The notes under the pieces are model-generated. The model was not told the DNA's origin, did not search any database, and saw nothing but the letters and a program-made list of their open reading frames with translations. 64,000 nt of DNA from contig JBAKBP010013035.1 in assembly GCA_037953745.1 (NCBI GenBank), forward strand, positions 1 to 64,000. Reading direction: 5' to 3'. The translations under genes and the position numbers were made by a program. The DNA is from Lithodes maja. Its lineage: Eukaryota > Arthropoda > Malacostraca > Decapoda > Lithodidae. This document shows, one piece after another, positions 53,891 to 64,000 of this stretch; within the stretch, counting starts at the first letter, position 1; every line of letters starts with the position of its first letter.

Positions 53891-55525
53891 TTAAGGTGGT
53901 GGGGTAGGGGTAGACGGCTGATTAGCCTTGGCAGGAGTCGAACCTTGACCTGATTTATGTTTGGGTTGACCCTTGAACCATTTACCTGAGCTCTTTCCTT
54001 TGTATCTGGCCGGATTGCTTCCCGGCGCTGGAGGAGACTTGGAGCCCTGAAAGATCTTAGACCCACTAGGTTGAGCCTTCTGACTGACTTTAGGTTTGGC
54101 GTATGGCTTAGGAAATTTAAAGTGTTCTTTCCTAGCTGAGGAAGCACCCAGCCTAGCTGCATCTACCAAATTAAACACTTTTTGCCAAGTATTAGGGCAA
54201 ACTAAGGTGGGCGTAAGTACTGGTGACAAAATTACCCGGCGACCAATGTCTTCCGGCAATTTTTTGACCAGATAGACCCGTAGGTCTTGACGTGCACGGA
54301 CTGCCTCTAATAAGGCTATCCTGATGTCGCCCAGTGATTGGATGGAGTTTTGTAACATTAACCCGCTGAGCCCCAGCTAGTTAGTAATAAATGTACCACA
54401 AGGGCCCAGAGGGTTGAATTTTTTTTTTCCCAGAAACAATAGCGAATGGGTTAGGAATGAAGGAAAACCACGAAAAACCGATCAAAAAGCTCAAAAAATG
54501 GTCCTACAGAGCCCCCGAAAACAGATTTTACAAGGGTAAAAAATTGAAGGCAATTTCCCCCCAAAAAAAACTTTTGCATGCTCACGCGCATTCGGTTGGG
54601 CTTTGAGAGTTTTCAACCATTGGCATGGTTGCGTGGGATACTTACACAATTCCCATACAAATCTGAGCCCTCTAGGTGCCATAGGACCGAAGTAATTAAC
54701 CTGGACGCAACCATTGCGTCGCTGGGTTCTGGTGATCGAACATTGCAGACGCAACACGTGCGACGCTGGGTCTCAGCGGGTTAAGCGCCGGGATAATTCC
54801 ATTGCTTTCTTGGCATCTAAATCAGTAATAGCTTGTATGGTTCTAATGAGAGACTGGGCTATTTGGCGACTCAGCAGTAATTGGGAAAATAGTCTTAGTG
54901 CTTTTTTACGTAATTTGAAATCTTTTTCCAGGTGTGCCGGGGGTGGAGTTGAAAAGGGATCCTGCAACTCTCATAAAGATAATTTAGGAGCTGAAAGAAA
55001 GACTAGAATTCTACAGCAGGAGGTTCCCCCCCAGCCTTGGCAACCAGCAAGGAAAACCAAGAATGTGTCACCTGAGGTATCTAATGGGATGACTTAGAAG
55101 TAATAGTGGCGGCAAACTGCTGTGCTTCCGTCTCCCAGTCTACCCACGGACCTGTGTCCACTTGCCCCATCTGTAGGACTGGATTGCCGGACTGTTCGTT
55201 AACCGGAATTGTGTCCAATTTTGGCGTTAGCAAAGCAAGAGCATTTACGTCATTCAAGCCGTCGACCTTTGACCAGTCTACATAAAGACGTGCAGAGAAG
55301 GCAGGTGGGAGAGCTGGTGTGGAGGTGTACACAAAATAATCATATGCATATACATTCGGAATGGCTTTGATAGACACATCTAAAGTATTACCTGCAATAT
55401 CCTTAGCTCATAATTTCCTGTTCTTATTCATCTGAATAGTCCACTCACTCGGTACCGGGAGCTCACCTGAGATTGTCTGTTGTGCAGTGGAGAGATTCTG
55501 AGCAGTAATGTTAACCCATGACAAA
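53891..55525 (-). pseudogene. DIRS Gag-like region, downstream part
   Basis: Frames 55525-55081 (with a TGA near 55402), 54967-54784 and 54358-53891. The first has YVDWSKVDGLNDVNAL and TGPWVDWETEAQQFA; the second LRKKALRLFSQLLLSRQIAQSL; the third EAVRARQDLRVYLVKKLPEDI and a Lys/Pro/Ser-rich tail. The last two are one reading frame interrupted by the MITE at 54362-54780: removing it leaves SRRL running into MLQNS. Confidence 0.82.
54362..54780. mobile_element. TTAA-flanked MITE in DIRS gag
   Basis: A 419-bp insertion between TTAA at 54358-54361 and TTAA at 54781-54784. The 16-bp inverted repeats are CCCGCTGAGCCCCAGC on the left and, reversed, CCCGCTGAGACCCAGC on the right (one mismatch). No coding capacity. 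TTAA targeting suggests piggyBac mobilisation, but its ends differ from the other TTAA MITEs here, so it is a separate family. Confidence 0.9.
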
Positions 55526-56071
55526 TGTCGTGACTCCTAGCTGGTATATATACCGTAGTTTGAATTTCCCGGGTTCACGACAGCTGGTTCCTTTTTGTTT
55601 ATACGCATTACTTTATTTATCTTTGTGGATAAATATTACTGTGGTTGCACCAATTATATCTTAGTTTATTTTCCCTTATTATTTAATCACGGTGGACGAT
55701 ATAGAACCCTTAAATATATTTTACATTGTCACGATAAAAGGGAATCTCAGACACACTTCACACAGACTTCACCACGCCAAGACAGACCGCCAGCTGCTGC
55801 CACATAACACCAAAACCTCCCTGATATTTGCCTCCCGCCATGTCCATCACCTAATCGACACTCTTTGCATCACAGCTAAGTTCCTTTAATACTAGAAGTA
55901 CTTCGTAGATATTACTGGGACTACCACAGATAACCTACACATACATGTTTGCAAGTAAGTCAAACGCCGACCCGGTAACATTTTATAGCCTTGGCCAATT
56001 CATCTTTCCAGGTTTAGTTATTTAATTTATATCTGTTTCTCCTCTACCCCCTAGGAATAATAAACAGGATA
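55526..56071 (+). repeat. BEL (plus) 5' LTR
   Basis: TGTCGTGACTCCTAGCTGG...AACAGGATA. TATATATACCG near 55547 could be the core promoter. Differs from the 3' LTR at scattered sites only. Confidence 0.93.
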
Positions 56072-56764
56072 TAATTGGTGCCGTGTGACCCGGATACTGG
56101 GCCATCTGTTATATGTTGATAGGAATTGGGGGGGGTAATAGGCCTGACTTGTCTGCCTTTGTGTTGAGTGGACAAATGTTGAGGGGCGCATATGTCCGGG
56201 ATTTTCCGCTGGACCGTCCAGTGCAGTGCCCTGCTTTTTTTGTTAAGCAGTTCAATAGACCAGGGGCAAGGGTGGACACTGTCAGGCAGACCTCAGCCTG
56301 GGTTAGATGTGCCAGGGAGCCGGAAGGTATTAGATAGGCTACTGAACAGAGCGCATGCCTTCTTTGAGGAGAAGGACAGGGCCGAGGAGGAGCAGTCGAC
56401 GCAATAGGCTAGATCTCAAGACAATGACGATGGCTGCGGCTGTTCCTCCTTCAGAGGAGTCGTGATCCTTCTTTCTCTTTCTTTTCCTTTCTTTTTCAGG
56501 CATTAACTTTGTAATTTGTTAAAATTTAATACAGTAAAGTAAATATTGTAAAGTAGAGTAATATGACATAGGGTAAATTTCCTTTTCTTTGATCATTTGT
56601 AAACTCACAGGGGGCACGCGATCTGCATGCTTCAATTTGCTTGGTTGCTGTCATCATCAATGTAAGTAGGTTAGCCTAGGCTTAGAATAGATTAGAATAG
56701 GTTAGCTTACAGTGATGATTAGTATTGTTGTTCATAAGCCTTAGTTACAGTAAATATTTTAAGA
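56072..56764 (+). other. BEL (plus) leader with primer-binding site
   Basis: TGGTGCCGTGTGACCCGGAT starts at 56076, four bases after the LTR, the expected primer-binding position. The remaining leader has only short frames without recognisable domains. Confidence 0.7.
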
Positions 56765-59374
56765 ATGCAGGAGAAAATAAAGTCATTGCGGCGGTTCAGG
56801 GCCGCCAAGAAGGGAGGGATTACTAAGCTTACCTCTAATCTGTCTGAATTTATTGAACATGCTGCTACACTGCATGATGTAAAGGGTGTGAAAATCACTT
56901 TAGAAAAGGCCCTAGCTGATATCGAGTCGTATAACATAGAGTTGTATATCTTATATTCAGATGATCAGTTAGAGGAGGAGATGGTGAAAGATATGCAGTA
57001 GGTTAATCAGGTAAACAGTCAGTTAGCTGAGTTAGATAGTGCTCTACAGACAACCATTACTGGTAGATCTCATGATAGCGCAGCAAGTAGGAAACAGAAG
57101 GGTATTAAGCTACCCTCCCTGAAGTTGCCAGTTTTTGACGGGGATCTAACACAGTGGGTGGGTTTCTGGAAGCTCTTGGATTGTAGTGTCCACTCCCAAC
57201 CAGACTTGACTGACATTCAGAAATTTACGTATCTAAAGGGACAACTCAGTGGTGAGGCTCTACAAATTGTTAGTGGATTTAGTTTGGTCGCTGCGAATTA
57301 TGAACCAGCGGTCAATATTCTAAGAAATAGTTATGATCAAAAGGATCGCAACAAAGCAGCTCACATAGCGAAACTGTGTAATCTCCCGCATCCTAACTAG
57401 GAGGTCAGTGCTCTGAAAGATTTGTCCGCGTCATTTGAGTGTGCGTTAGAGTCATTACGCTCTATGGATGTAACACTAAGTGAAATGTGTGCAGTACTGT
57501 TGCATAATAAACTTCCTAGTGCACTCTCTGAAGTGATTAAGCGTGAATTAAAAGACAACTGGCTGGATGTGGATGAATATGTTCGTGTGTTTAAGACTGA
57601 AGTGTGCAATTTAGAAAGTAGACATAATCCACTAGAACAGTTTGGGGCGACCGCCACAGCAGCATATGCGGAGTATCAGAAACCCGATACCAAGCAGAAG
57701 TATGGATGTAAGTTGTGTTTAAAGACAGGACATTTTTGGGCAAAGTGTGCAAAATGCAAGAACAGTCCCGCCAAGGCCAATAGAGCAAGGCAGTTGAAAT
57801 TGTGTGTCGGGTGCCTGTCGTCAGAACATGGTAGCCAGGGGTGTACTAACCCTAAAATTAGGCCGTGCCGATTCTGCCAACAGAAACATTTTAATTATTT
57901 GTGTCCGACGCCACGCCTTGAACAAACTGGACAACCAGTGGCCCCTGAACCAACAGTGACCATGGCTGTGGCTTCGGGCCGTAATGCAGTGTTGTTACCT
58001 ACCATTCAGATTCCCTTGACCGACAGAAACGGTCATACCAGTAAAGTAAGAGCTTTGTTGGACCAATGTTCGCAACGTACCTTCATCTTGCACTCTGCTT
58101 TATCGCAGCTTGATTACGTTAGGGTCAGTAAGGAACAGCTAAGGCTCCAGGGATTTACTGGCTCACTTGGTAGTACTGAGTATGAAATAGTAGAGTTAAC
58201 CTATCATCACAGAAGAAGGGTGCGGAAATTGAGGGCCGTTGTGGTGGAGGAATTACCAGTTTACAAACCAGGGAGAGGATTAGAGATGGAGGTAAATGCT
58301 ATCAAGGCTCGGGGTTACACATTAGCCGATCCAGGTATCACTGATGAAGATATGATAGGGTTACTGATTGGGGCGGACTTTTATTTCCACTTTGTACATT
58401 CAGGCTATGTCAGGGAAGGAAGTATAGTTGTGTTACCAACAATTTATGGTTATGCACTGAGTGGCACTTATCAGTCAGATATAGAAGAGACCCATGTAGA
58501 GTTAGTCACTGTTCTTAAGTTAGCAGTAGACCCTTTAGTGGAGATACAGGAAGATATTGGCAGGAATTCTCCAGAATTAAAGGATCTGACAGCTCTATGG
58601 GACTTGGACCATATTGGTATAAGTCCTAATGAGACTGGTAAGGGTGGGGAGAGAGTCTTAAATCGATTTTCTGAAACGGTACAGTATTCCGAAACACAGG
58701 GACAGTATATAGTGGAACTGCCGTGGAGAGATAACATAGATAAATTACCTGATAACTTTAAGTTAGCCTTGGGTAGAATGAGAGGACTGCAGCGTAAATT
58801 TATAAAAGATCCCAACTACTGTTAACAGTATACAAAGGTTCTGGATAATCAGATAGAAAGAGGGTTTATTGAAAGGGTAGAAAACAGGAATCAAGCTGGT
58901 CATCCCATCCACTACTTAGCTCACCATGGTATTACTAAGGATAGTGTTACTACGCCTGTACGGATAGTGTTTGACTGTACGGCTAGGATGGACGAGAAGG
59001 CGTTCAGTCTGAATGACTGTCTCCATACAGGTCCATCGCTAGTGGCTGACCTCACCCAGGTACTTCTACGCTTTAGATGCCATCAATTTGCCTGGGTGAG
59101 TGATATTGAGAAAGCATTTCTCATGGTGGGGTTGAGTGAGAAGGATAGGGATGCTACTAGGTTTCTGTGGCCCGTTGATCCCTTGGATGTTGCAAGTCCT
59201 TACATTGTCTACCGGTTCCGTGCAGTTCTGTTCGGGGCCACCTGTTCCCAGTTCCTCCTTAACCTGGGAACTGCGGGAAGACTCTTTAGAGTTCGGCCGG
59301 CGGACTGCGGGAAGACTCTCTGGAGTAAGTAAAACTAAAAATCAACTTTTTACATCGAAAAAAATTTTTTTTTT

Positions 59375-59409
<35 letters not shown>

Positions 59410-62400
59410 GCCCCTGGGCCATGCAAAATCTCAGTCCTCTACCTCCCCTCCTTCCCCACTTTCCTCCTATTCCTCAGTTATCACCTATTTTCCCTATTAT
59501 TCCCTTATTCTGAGGTATATTTTCGTGCTAACATTAGCGAGTTGCAAGCAGGGTGTTGTCATCACTGATGGCCATCGAGTGCAAGAGAGAGAGAGAGAGT
59601 ATCGATCGACTGTGTCTCAGTGGCCTTGGGGGAAATTGGCGGGAAAGGAGTTTGCCTCACCCATAGATTATACAACTCGCGGGCTATATCTCCGATTTTG
59701 ACCATCCAAACGCTGTTTTCACTCGTTTTATTGTTGTTTCAGGTTAATACCTTTATAATCAACCCATAATAGGCGCATATGGATAATTATTAATGCTATT
59801 AATGGTACAATGAATATTTTAGTGACGAAAAACCTCAAATACGTCAGCACAGGGGGACGTTTTCATTTACCCCCGTGCGCACTTCAGAGGTTAATGCTAC
59901 CATTCAAAACCACCTGTCTATGATACAGGAGAACAGTGAAGTAGTTAATAAGCTAAAAAGGGGGTTGTATATTGATAGCTTACAGGGGACTGGTGATGAT
60001 GTAAGTGATTTGCAACAACAATGTTGGGATGCCCGTAGAATATTTTCCAGCGCTAACCTGTCTTTACGTGAGTGGGTCACAAATAATGAGAGTTTGCGGG
60101 AACTGTTGCACCTGAAGGGTATAGCTTCCGCCAAACAAAACGGGGTTATGGTGCTTGGCGTTGCGTGGCTGAATGACACGGATATGTTACAGGTTAATTG
60201 CCGCGGAAGTAGCCCTGCATTGGTTTCAAAACGCGAGGCTCTAAGTCTAACCGCGAGTGTGTTCGATCCTCTAGGAGTGTTGCTACCGGTAACCATACGG
60301 GCGCGGAGGTTCGTACAGGACTTGTGGAGATTAGAGTGTGGGTGGGATGTACCCATTCCAGATGACATGAGAGATAACTGGCAGGGTATTTATGACGATA
60401 TGATAGATAGTACAGGTATCATGTTTCCCCGTCGGGTCACTAATTCTATGAGGGTTACGCTGCACCTATTTAGTGATGCTAGCTCAGTAGCATATGGTGT
60501 AGCGGCCTATGCGGTTGGTGATGAGGTGAGTAGGTTAGTAATGGCCAAGGCTAAGGTGGCGCCTATTAAGTCCCTCACCATACCTAAGATGGAGTTGACT
60601 GCTGTTCTTCTCGCAGCTCGTCTCGCATGTTATATATGTGAGGCCTACGCGGACGAGCTGATTATAGATAATGTATACCTCTGGTCGGACAGCCAGATAA
60701 CCTTATGCTGGTTGTCTAGTAAAAAGATTTTGCCTGTATATGTTCAAAATAGAGTTGATGAGATAAAGTCTTTAGTCCCCGGTGCTCATTTTCGTTATGT
60801 GTCCACAGAGGACAACCCCTGTGATCTACTCACCAGAGGGATTTCATATGTGTCCTTAGTTGCTTCTTCGCTTTGGTGGGGAGGGCCCACATGGGTACCT
60901 CACCAAAAGCTATGGCCTGATCATGGCCCAATAGGGGGCTCAATAGGAGGTGACACCACTGTGGGTTGTAACACGAGTCAAGAAGGAACCCTGTCATTGC
61001 CGGTACCGGTTGCCCCTACTGCCATATTGAATTGGGACCGGTATGGCTCATATATGATGTCATGGCATGTAATGGCATGGGTCCTTAGGTTTATTAGGAC
61101 TCTTACAGAGAAGACACAAGGGAACTATCAGGCAAAACCGGCATACTTGACGGTGCCGGAATTAAGAGCAGCAGAGCCAGCCATGATTAAGGTAGCTCAG
61201 AGAGAAGCTTACTCTGAGGAACACCACTATTTGTCAAAAGGATAGGGCACACCAAGCAATATAGTGAAGCAGTTTGGCCTCTATATGGAGGGAGGCATGA
61301 TACACTGTAGAGGTAGGCTAAACTTGTCAGCTTTACATGATAGCGCCAAGTACCCTATCCTTATCCCTAATAAACATCGTATAGCCACTCTCCTTAGTAA
61401 TTACTGCCACAAAGTGTGTAACCATAGTGGTGTTAGTTATGTTGTAAATTACATAAGGTAAAGATGGTGGATCCCCAAGATTAGACGGGTAGTAAAGAAA
61501 GCCTTAAGGGGATGTATCATCTGCAAGAGATTGCAAGGTACATCATACTGTGCTGTACAGGCCCCTCCATTGCCGGAGTTTAGGGTTCAGGAAGTGAGTC
61601 CTTTCCAGGTAACGGGGGTTGACTAGACAGGTGCCTTGCCAGTGAAAGAGAAGGGGGGTACTGTAAGTAAATTATATGTAGTCTTATTCACCTGTGCAGT
61701 TACTAGAGCGGGCCATGTAGAGACGGTGTCTAACCTCTCCTGCGAATCATTTTTGCATGCGTTCCGTAGGTTTAGTAGCAGGAGGGGTTACCCTGAGATT
61801 ATGATGAGTGATAATGCCACCACATTTGTTAGCGGAGCCAGTACATTACGGGAGTTGATAGATGATGCAAGGTTAAAAGGTACTCTAGCGGAATTCAAGT
61901 GCGAGTGGCGGTTTATACCGGCCAGGGCGCCATGGTTCGGTGCCATATGGGAACGGGTCATTGGCATCCTAAAGGCTGGCTTGAAGAAGGTACTGGGTCG
62001 AGCATTGGTTACCACAGAGGAACTGAATATGGTATTACTGGAGCTCGAGGCCACAGTCAATGATCGCCCGCTTGGCTAAACCTACAGTGATCTTGAAGAC
62101 CTTCTACCCATCACTCCTTCACATCTGGTTCATGGGAGGCGGATCAGAAGCTTTCCAAGGCGAGAAGTCACGGATGAAGATCTCAAGGACACGACGTGGC
62201 GTAACAATGATTCCGTCAACCAACGCTTCCATTATGTAACAAAACTCTCACATGACCTGTGGAAACGGTGGAGCACTGATTATTTAATATCACTCAGGGA
62301 GCAACATCGTCACTTAATGGTAAAAAGAGGGATAGCATCGCCACAAGTTGGGGACGTCGTTCTAGTACATGATGACGGCCCCTGGCTTTTTTGGCGTATA

Positions 62401-62673
62401 TGTCGGATAATGAAACTTCTTCGTGGTCCTGACCACGAATGTAGGGTAGTTCAGGTGAAAACAGGAGCCGGTTTGACCACCAGACCGGTGGTTAAGCTAT
62501 ACCCACTAGAGATAGATTTAGAGGTAGTGGATGGCGACAGCAAGCCGAACTCTGATAATATCCTTCCTGCTACTGGAGCGGACCGAGGTGATACCCCTCA
62601 GAGGCCGTCACGTCGGGCTGCATTGGGTTCCTCCCAGTTCTGGCGATCCATGAACGGGACGGGACAATTGTAA
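56765..62673 (+). pseudogene. BEL (plus) Gag-Pol, one frame with in-frame stops and a MITE
   Basis: ATG 56765 opens a frame that, leaving out the MITE and one TTAA, is continuous to 62673. It is broken only by stops at 56999 (TAG), 57398 (TAG), 58823 (TAA), 61243 (TAG), 61459 (TAA), 61624 (TAG) and 62077 (TAA). Order: Gag LPVFDGDLTQWVGFWKLLD (57125-); zinc knuckles CKLCLKTGH, CVGCLSSEHG, CRFCQQKH; protease LDQCSQRTF, with Cys where Gly is usual; RT SDIEKAFLMVGL and FGATCSQFLLN, then YIDSLQG. RNase H follows (LFSDASS, PKMELTA, WSDSQITLCW, DNPCDLLTRG). Integrase has HKVCNHSG, CIICKRLQG, SDNATTFVSG and APWFGAIWER. The tail ends in GQL. No frameshift is visible. Confidence 0.92.
59263..59890 (+). 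mobile_element. piggyBac-type MITE in the BEL RT gene
   Basis: A 628-bp insertion between TTAA at 59259-59262 and TTAA at 59891-59894; the RT codons on both sides join in frame when it and one TTAA are left out. Ends CCTGGGAACTGCG and, reversed, CCTCTGAAGTGCG form an imperfect inverted repeat. The left ~60 bp closely match the left end of the piggyBac element at 30318, including a duplicated ACTGCGGGAAGACTCT. Contains a long T-run (59364-59408) and a GA run (59587-59600). No gene. Confidence 0.93.
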
Positions 62674-62702
62674 ATACTTTGTATATATCTGGTGGCGAAG
62701 TA

Positions 62703-63247
62703 TGTCGTGAATCCTAGCTGGTATATATACCGTAGTTTGAATTTCCCGGGTTCACGACAGCTGGTTCCTTTTTGTTTATACGCATTACTTTATTTATCTT
62801 TGTGGATAAATATTACTGTGGTTGTACCAATTATATCTTAGTTTATTTTCCCTTATTATTTAATCACGGGGACGATATAGAACCCTTAAATATATTTTAT
62901 ATTGTCACGATAAAAGGGAATCTCAGACACACTTCACACAGACTTCACCCCGCCAAGACAGACCGCCAGCTGCTGCCACATAACACCAAAACTTCCCTGA
63001 TATTTGCCTCCCGACATGTCCATCACCTAATCGACACTCTTTGCATCACAGCTAAGTTCCTTTAATACTAGAAGTACTTCATAGATATTACTGGGACTAC
63101 CACTGATAACCTACACATACATGTTTACAAGTAAGTCAAACGCCAACCCGGTAAAATTTTATAGCCTAGGCCAATTCATCTTTCTAGGTTTAGTAATTTA
63201 ATTTATATCCATTTCTCCGCTACCCCCTAGGAATAATAAACAGGATA
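62703..63247 (+). repeat. BEL (plus) 3' LTR
   Basis: TGTCGTGAATCCTAGCTGG...AACAGGATA, matching 55526-56071. Followed by the ACAAA duplication. Confidence 0.93.
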
Positions 63248-63252
63248 ACAAA

Positions 63253-63953
63253 TCTGGACCATAAAGAAGCGGCATAGGGCCTTTCTTGATAGTTTTTTTT
63301 CCAATGGTGAAGGATTAACATCTGTGATAACCCTTACGTTAGTTGTAGTTAAAATAGATGTGACAGGAATAATACTAGCACAAGTAAGAGGGGGCGATAC
63401 GTTAGGTGGAGCAGTAACCTTGGCCGTCTCCAAGGGCCTCACAACAGACGTTGTCAGTGGAGCTTCCGGTACGTTCGGTGGAACTTCCGGTGACATCGCT
63501 GGACTGAAAATTTTGCAAGAAGTTATGTAAAATTGTCTGTAAATCGCCTTTCGTGACAAACTCTTTCTGTGACTCCTTAGACATTACTGAGTCTACCTCT
63601 GATACACTAGCTGAGCGTTCGGGTTGGGCAGATGGTAATGGTTCTACTTCCTCCTGCCTTTCGTCTACCACTTCCATATTTTCCGGGTGTTGCCGTACCT
63701 CGGATAGTAACCTCTGTTCAAAACCTTCCCATGTCAAGTCTGGGATGGATGAAGGTACCGAGTCGTGATGCATAATGTTCACATTCTCACTGTCCCCTAC
63801 CCCCACCGGGTATTTTCTTTGTGTACCTGGTTGCACTGGCTCTAGGTGTCGCCAAACACTATGATCGTCCGGTTCTACCCTAGCCTTTGACCAATGGCTC
63901 ACACTTTCATAGTAACGGCCACCCGCCGGGTAACCCCCATATTGGTCCGCCAA
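63253..63953 (-). pseudogene. DIRS Gag-like region, upstream part
   Basis: From MADQYGGYPAGGRYY at 63953 the frame runs to 63402. A frame change near 63500-63530 leads to SPEVPPNVPEAPLTTS and ITDVNPSPLEKKLSRKALC, open to the BEL insertion at 63252. Acidic and Ser/Pro-rich, with DLTWEGFEQRLLSEVRQ. It continues, after the BEL element, at 55525. The true start may lie here, but an upstream exon or start beyond 64000 cannot be excluded. Confidence 0.72.
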
Positions 63954-64000
63954 AACCTTTGACGAAACTCTCGTCTACCCGAGGTATAGACAAATCCTGT

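Larger units (their letters stand above)
55526..63247 (+). mobile_element. BEL/Pao retrotransposon, plus strand, 5-bp target duplication
   Basis: LTRs at 55526-56071 (546 bp) and 62703-63247 (545 bp) are nearly identical. Duplication ACAAA is at 55521-55525 and 63248-63252. The primer-binding site is at 56076, and a single gag-pol frame runs from 56765 to 62673. It is inserted in the DIRS gag gene in opposite orientation and itself carries a MITE at 59263-59890. It is only distantly similar to the minus-strand BEL (44391-51210). Confidence 0.95.
51212..64000 (-). mobile_element. DIRS-type tyrosine-recombinase retroelement, split by BEL and a MITE
   Basis: On the minus strand: Gag-like region (from beyond 63953, interrupted at 63248-55525 by a BEL element, resuming 55525-53891), RT (53846-53115), RNase H (to about 52228) and a tyrosine recombinase (51983-51225). 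The recombinase is cut off by the minus-strand BEL LTR at 51211. RT plus YR, with no DDE integrase or protease, defines the DIRS order. The terminal and internal complementary repeats of DIRS elements are not in view. DIRS elements are known to be common in decapods. Confidence 0.88.

Noticed and set aside
55081..55525. Possible host exon (VDWSKVDGLNDVNAL frame)
   Set aside because: Continuous in orientation and spacing with DIRS gag on both sides of the MITE and BEL insertions; better explained as DIRS sequence.
56765..62673. Reassigned TAA/TAG codons (alternative genetic code) as the cause of in-frame stops in BEL
   Set aside because: Other elements in the same window end normally at TAA or TAG (Harbinger genes, element A RNase H) and also carry TGA lesions, so mutation is the simpler explanation.
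1..64000. CRISPR arrays, bacterial operons or phage-like modules
   Set aside because: No regularly spaced short repeats, no compact operons; all repeats resolve to TE ends, LTRs, microsatellites or tandem arrays.

Overview
This is a eukaryotic nuclear window made almost entirely of nested transposable elements. I see no host gene, rRNA or tRNA gene, CRISPR array or bacterial-type operon. The element mix (Gypsy, BEL/Pao and DIRS retroelements, an APE-type LINE, a PIF/Harbinger and a piggyBac DNA transposon with related TTAA MITEs) and a dispersed repeat carrying 'cataagaacataag' units fit an arthropod, most likely a decapod crustacean. That assignment is inference from repeat style, not proof.

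Left part (1-14533). 1-5580 is the right part of a minus-strand Gypsy element (copy C) with internal deletions and one LTR at 3765-5580. 6640-8082 is a decayed LINE ORF2 fragment (endonuclease end plus reverse transcriptase). 9102-14375 is a PIF/Harbinger transposon with TTA target duplications, an intact-looking 450-residue DDE transposase on the plus strand and a convergent, spliced MADF/Myb-like accessory gene. It sits in the middle of an older long palindrome.

Centre (14534-43841). A Gypsy array has the layout LTR-internal-LTR-internal-LTR, all on the minus strand (family B, LTRs about 1.79 kb). Both internal regions encode the same non-autonomous chimeric gag-protease-pol product lacking the integrase core and the RT active site. 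A related full-length element A (19016-28459, 4-bp duplication AGCG) is inserted in the first internal region. Element A has integrase upstream of reverse transcriptase and a SCAN-like capsid, the hallmarks of Gmr1-type Gypsy elements. A piggyBac transposon (30318-35941) interrupts the shared middle LTR at a TTAA.

Right part (43842-64000). A piggyBac-type MITE remnant abuts a degenerate minus-strand BEL/Pao element (44391-51210). That element truncates a minus-strand DIRS element (51212 to the window end). The DIRS element carries a TTAA MITE (54362-54780) and a plus-strand BEL/Pao element (55526-63247, 5-bp duplication ACAAA). This second BEL element itself holds a TTAA MITE (59263-59890) whose left end closely matches the piggyBac transposon at 30318.

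The elements form layers of insertion rather than a pathway. The Gypsy, BEL and DIRS copies are mostly broken. The best-preserved coding capacity is the PIF transposase with its MADF partner, the Gypsy A gag-pol (one frame break) and the piggyBac transposase (one frame break). Seven of eight retroelement copies lie on the minus strand, which raises, but does not prove, the idea of a TE-trap or piRNA-cluster-like locus.
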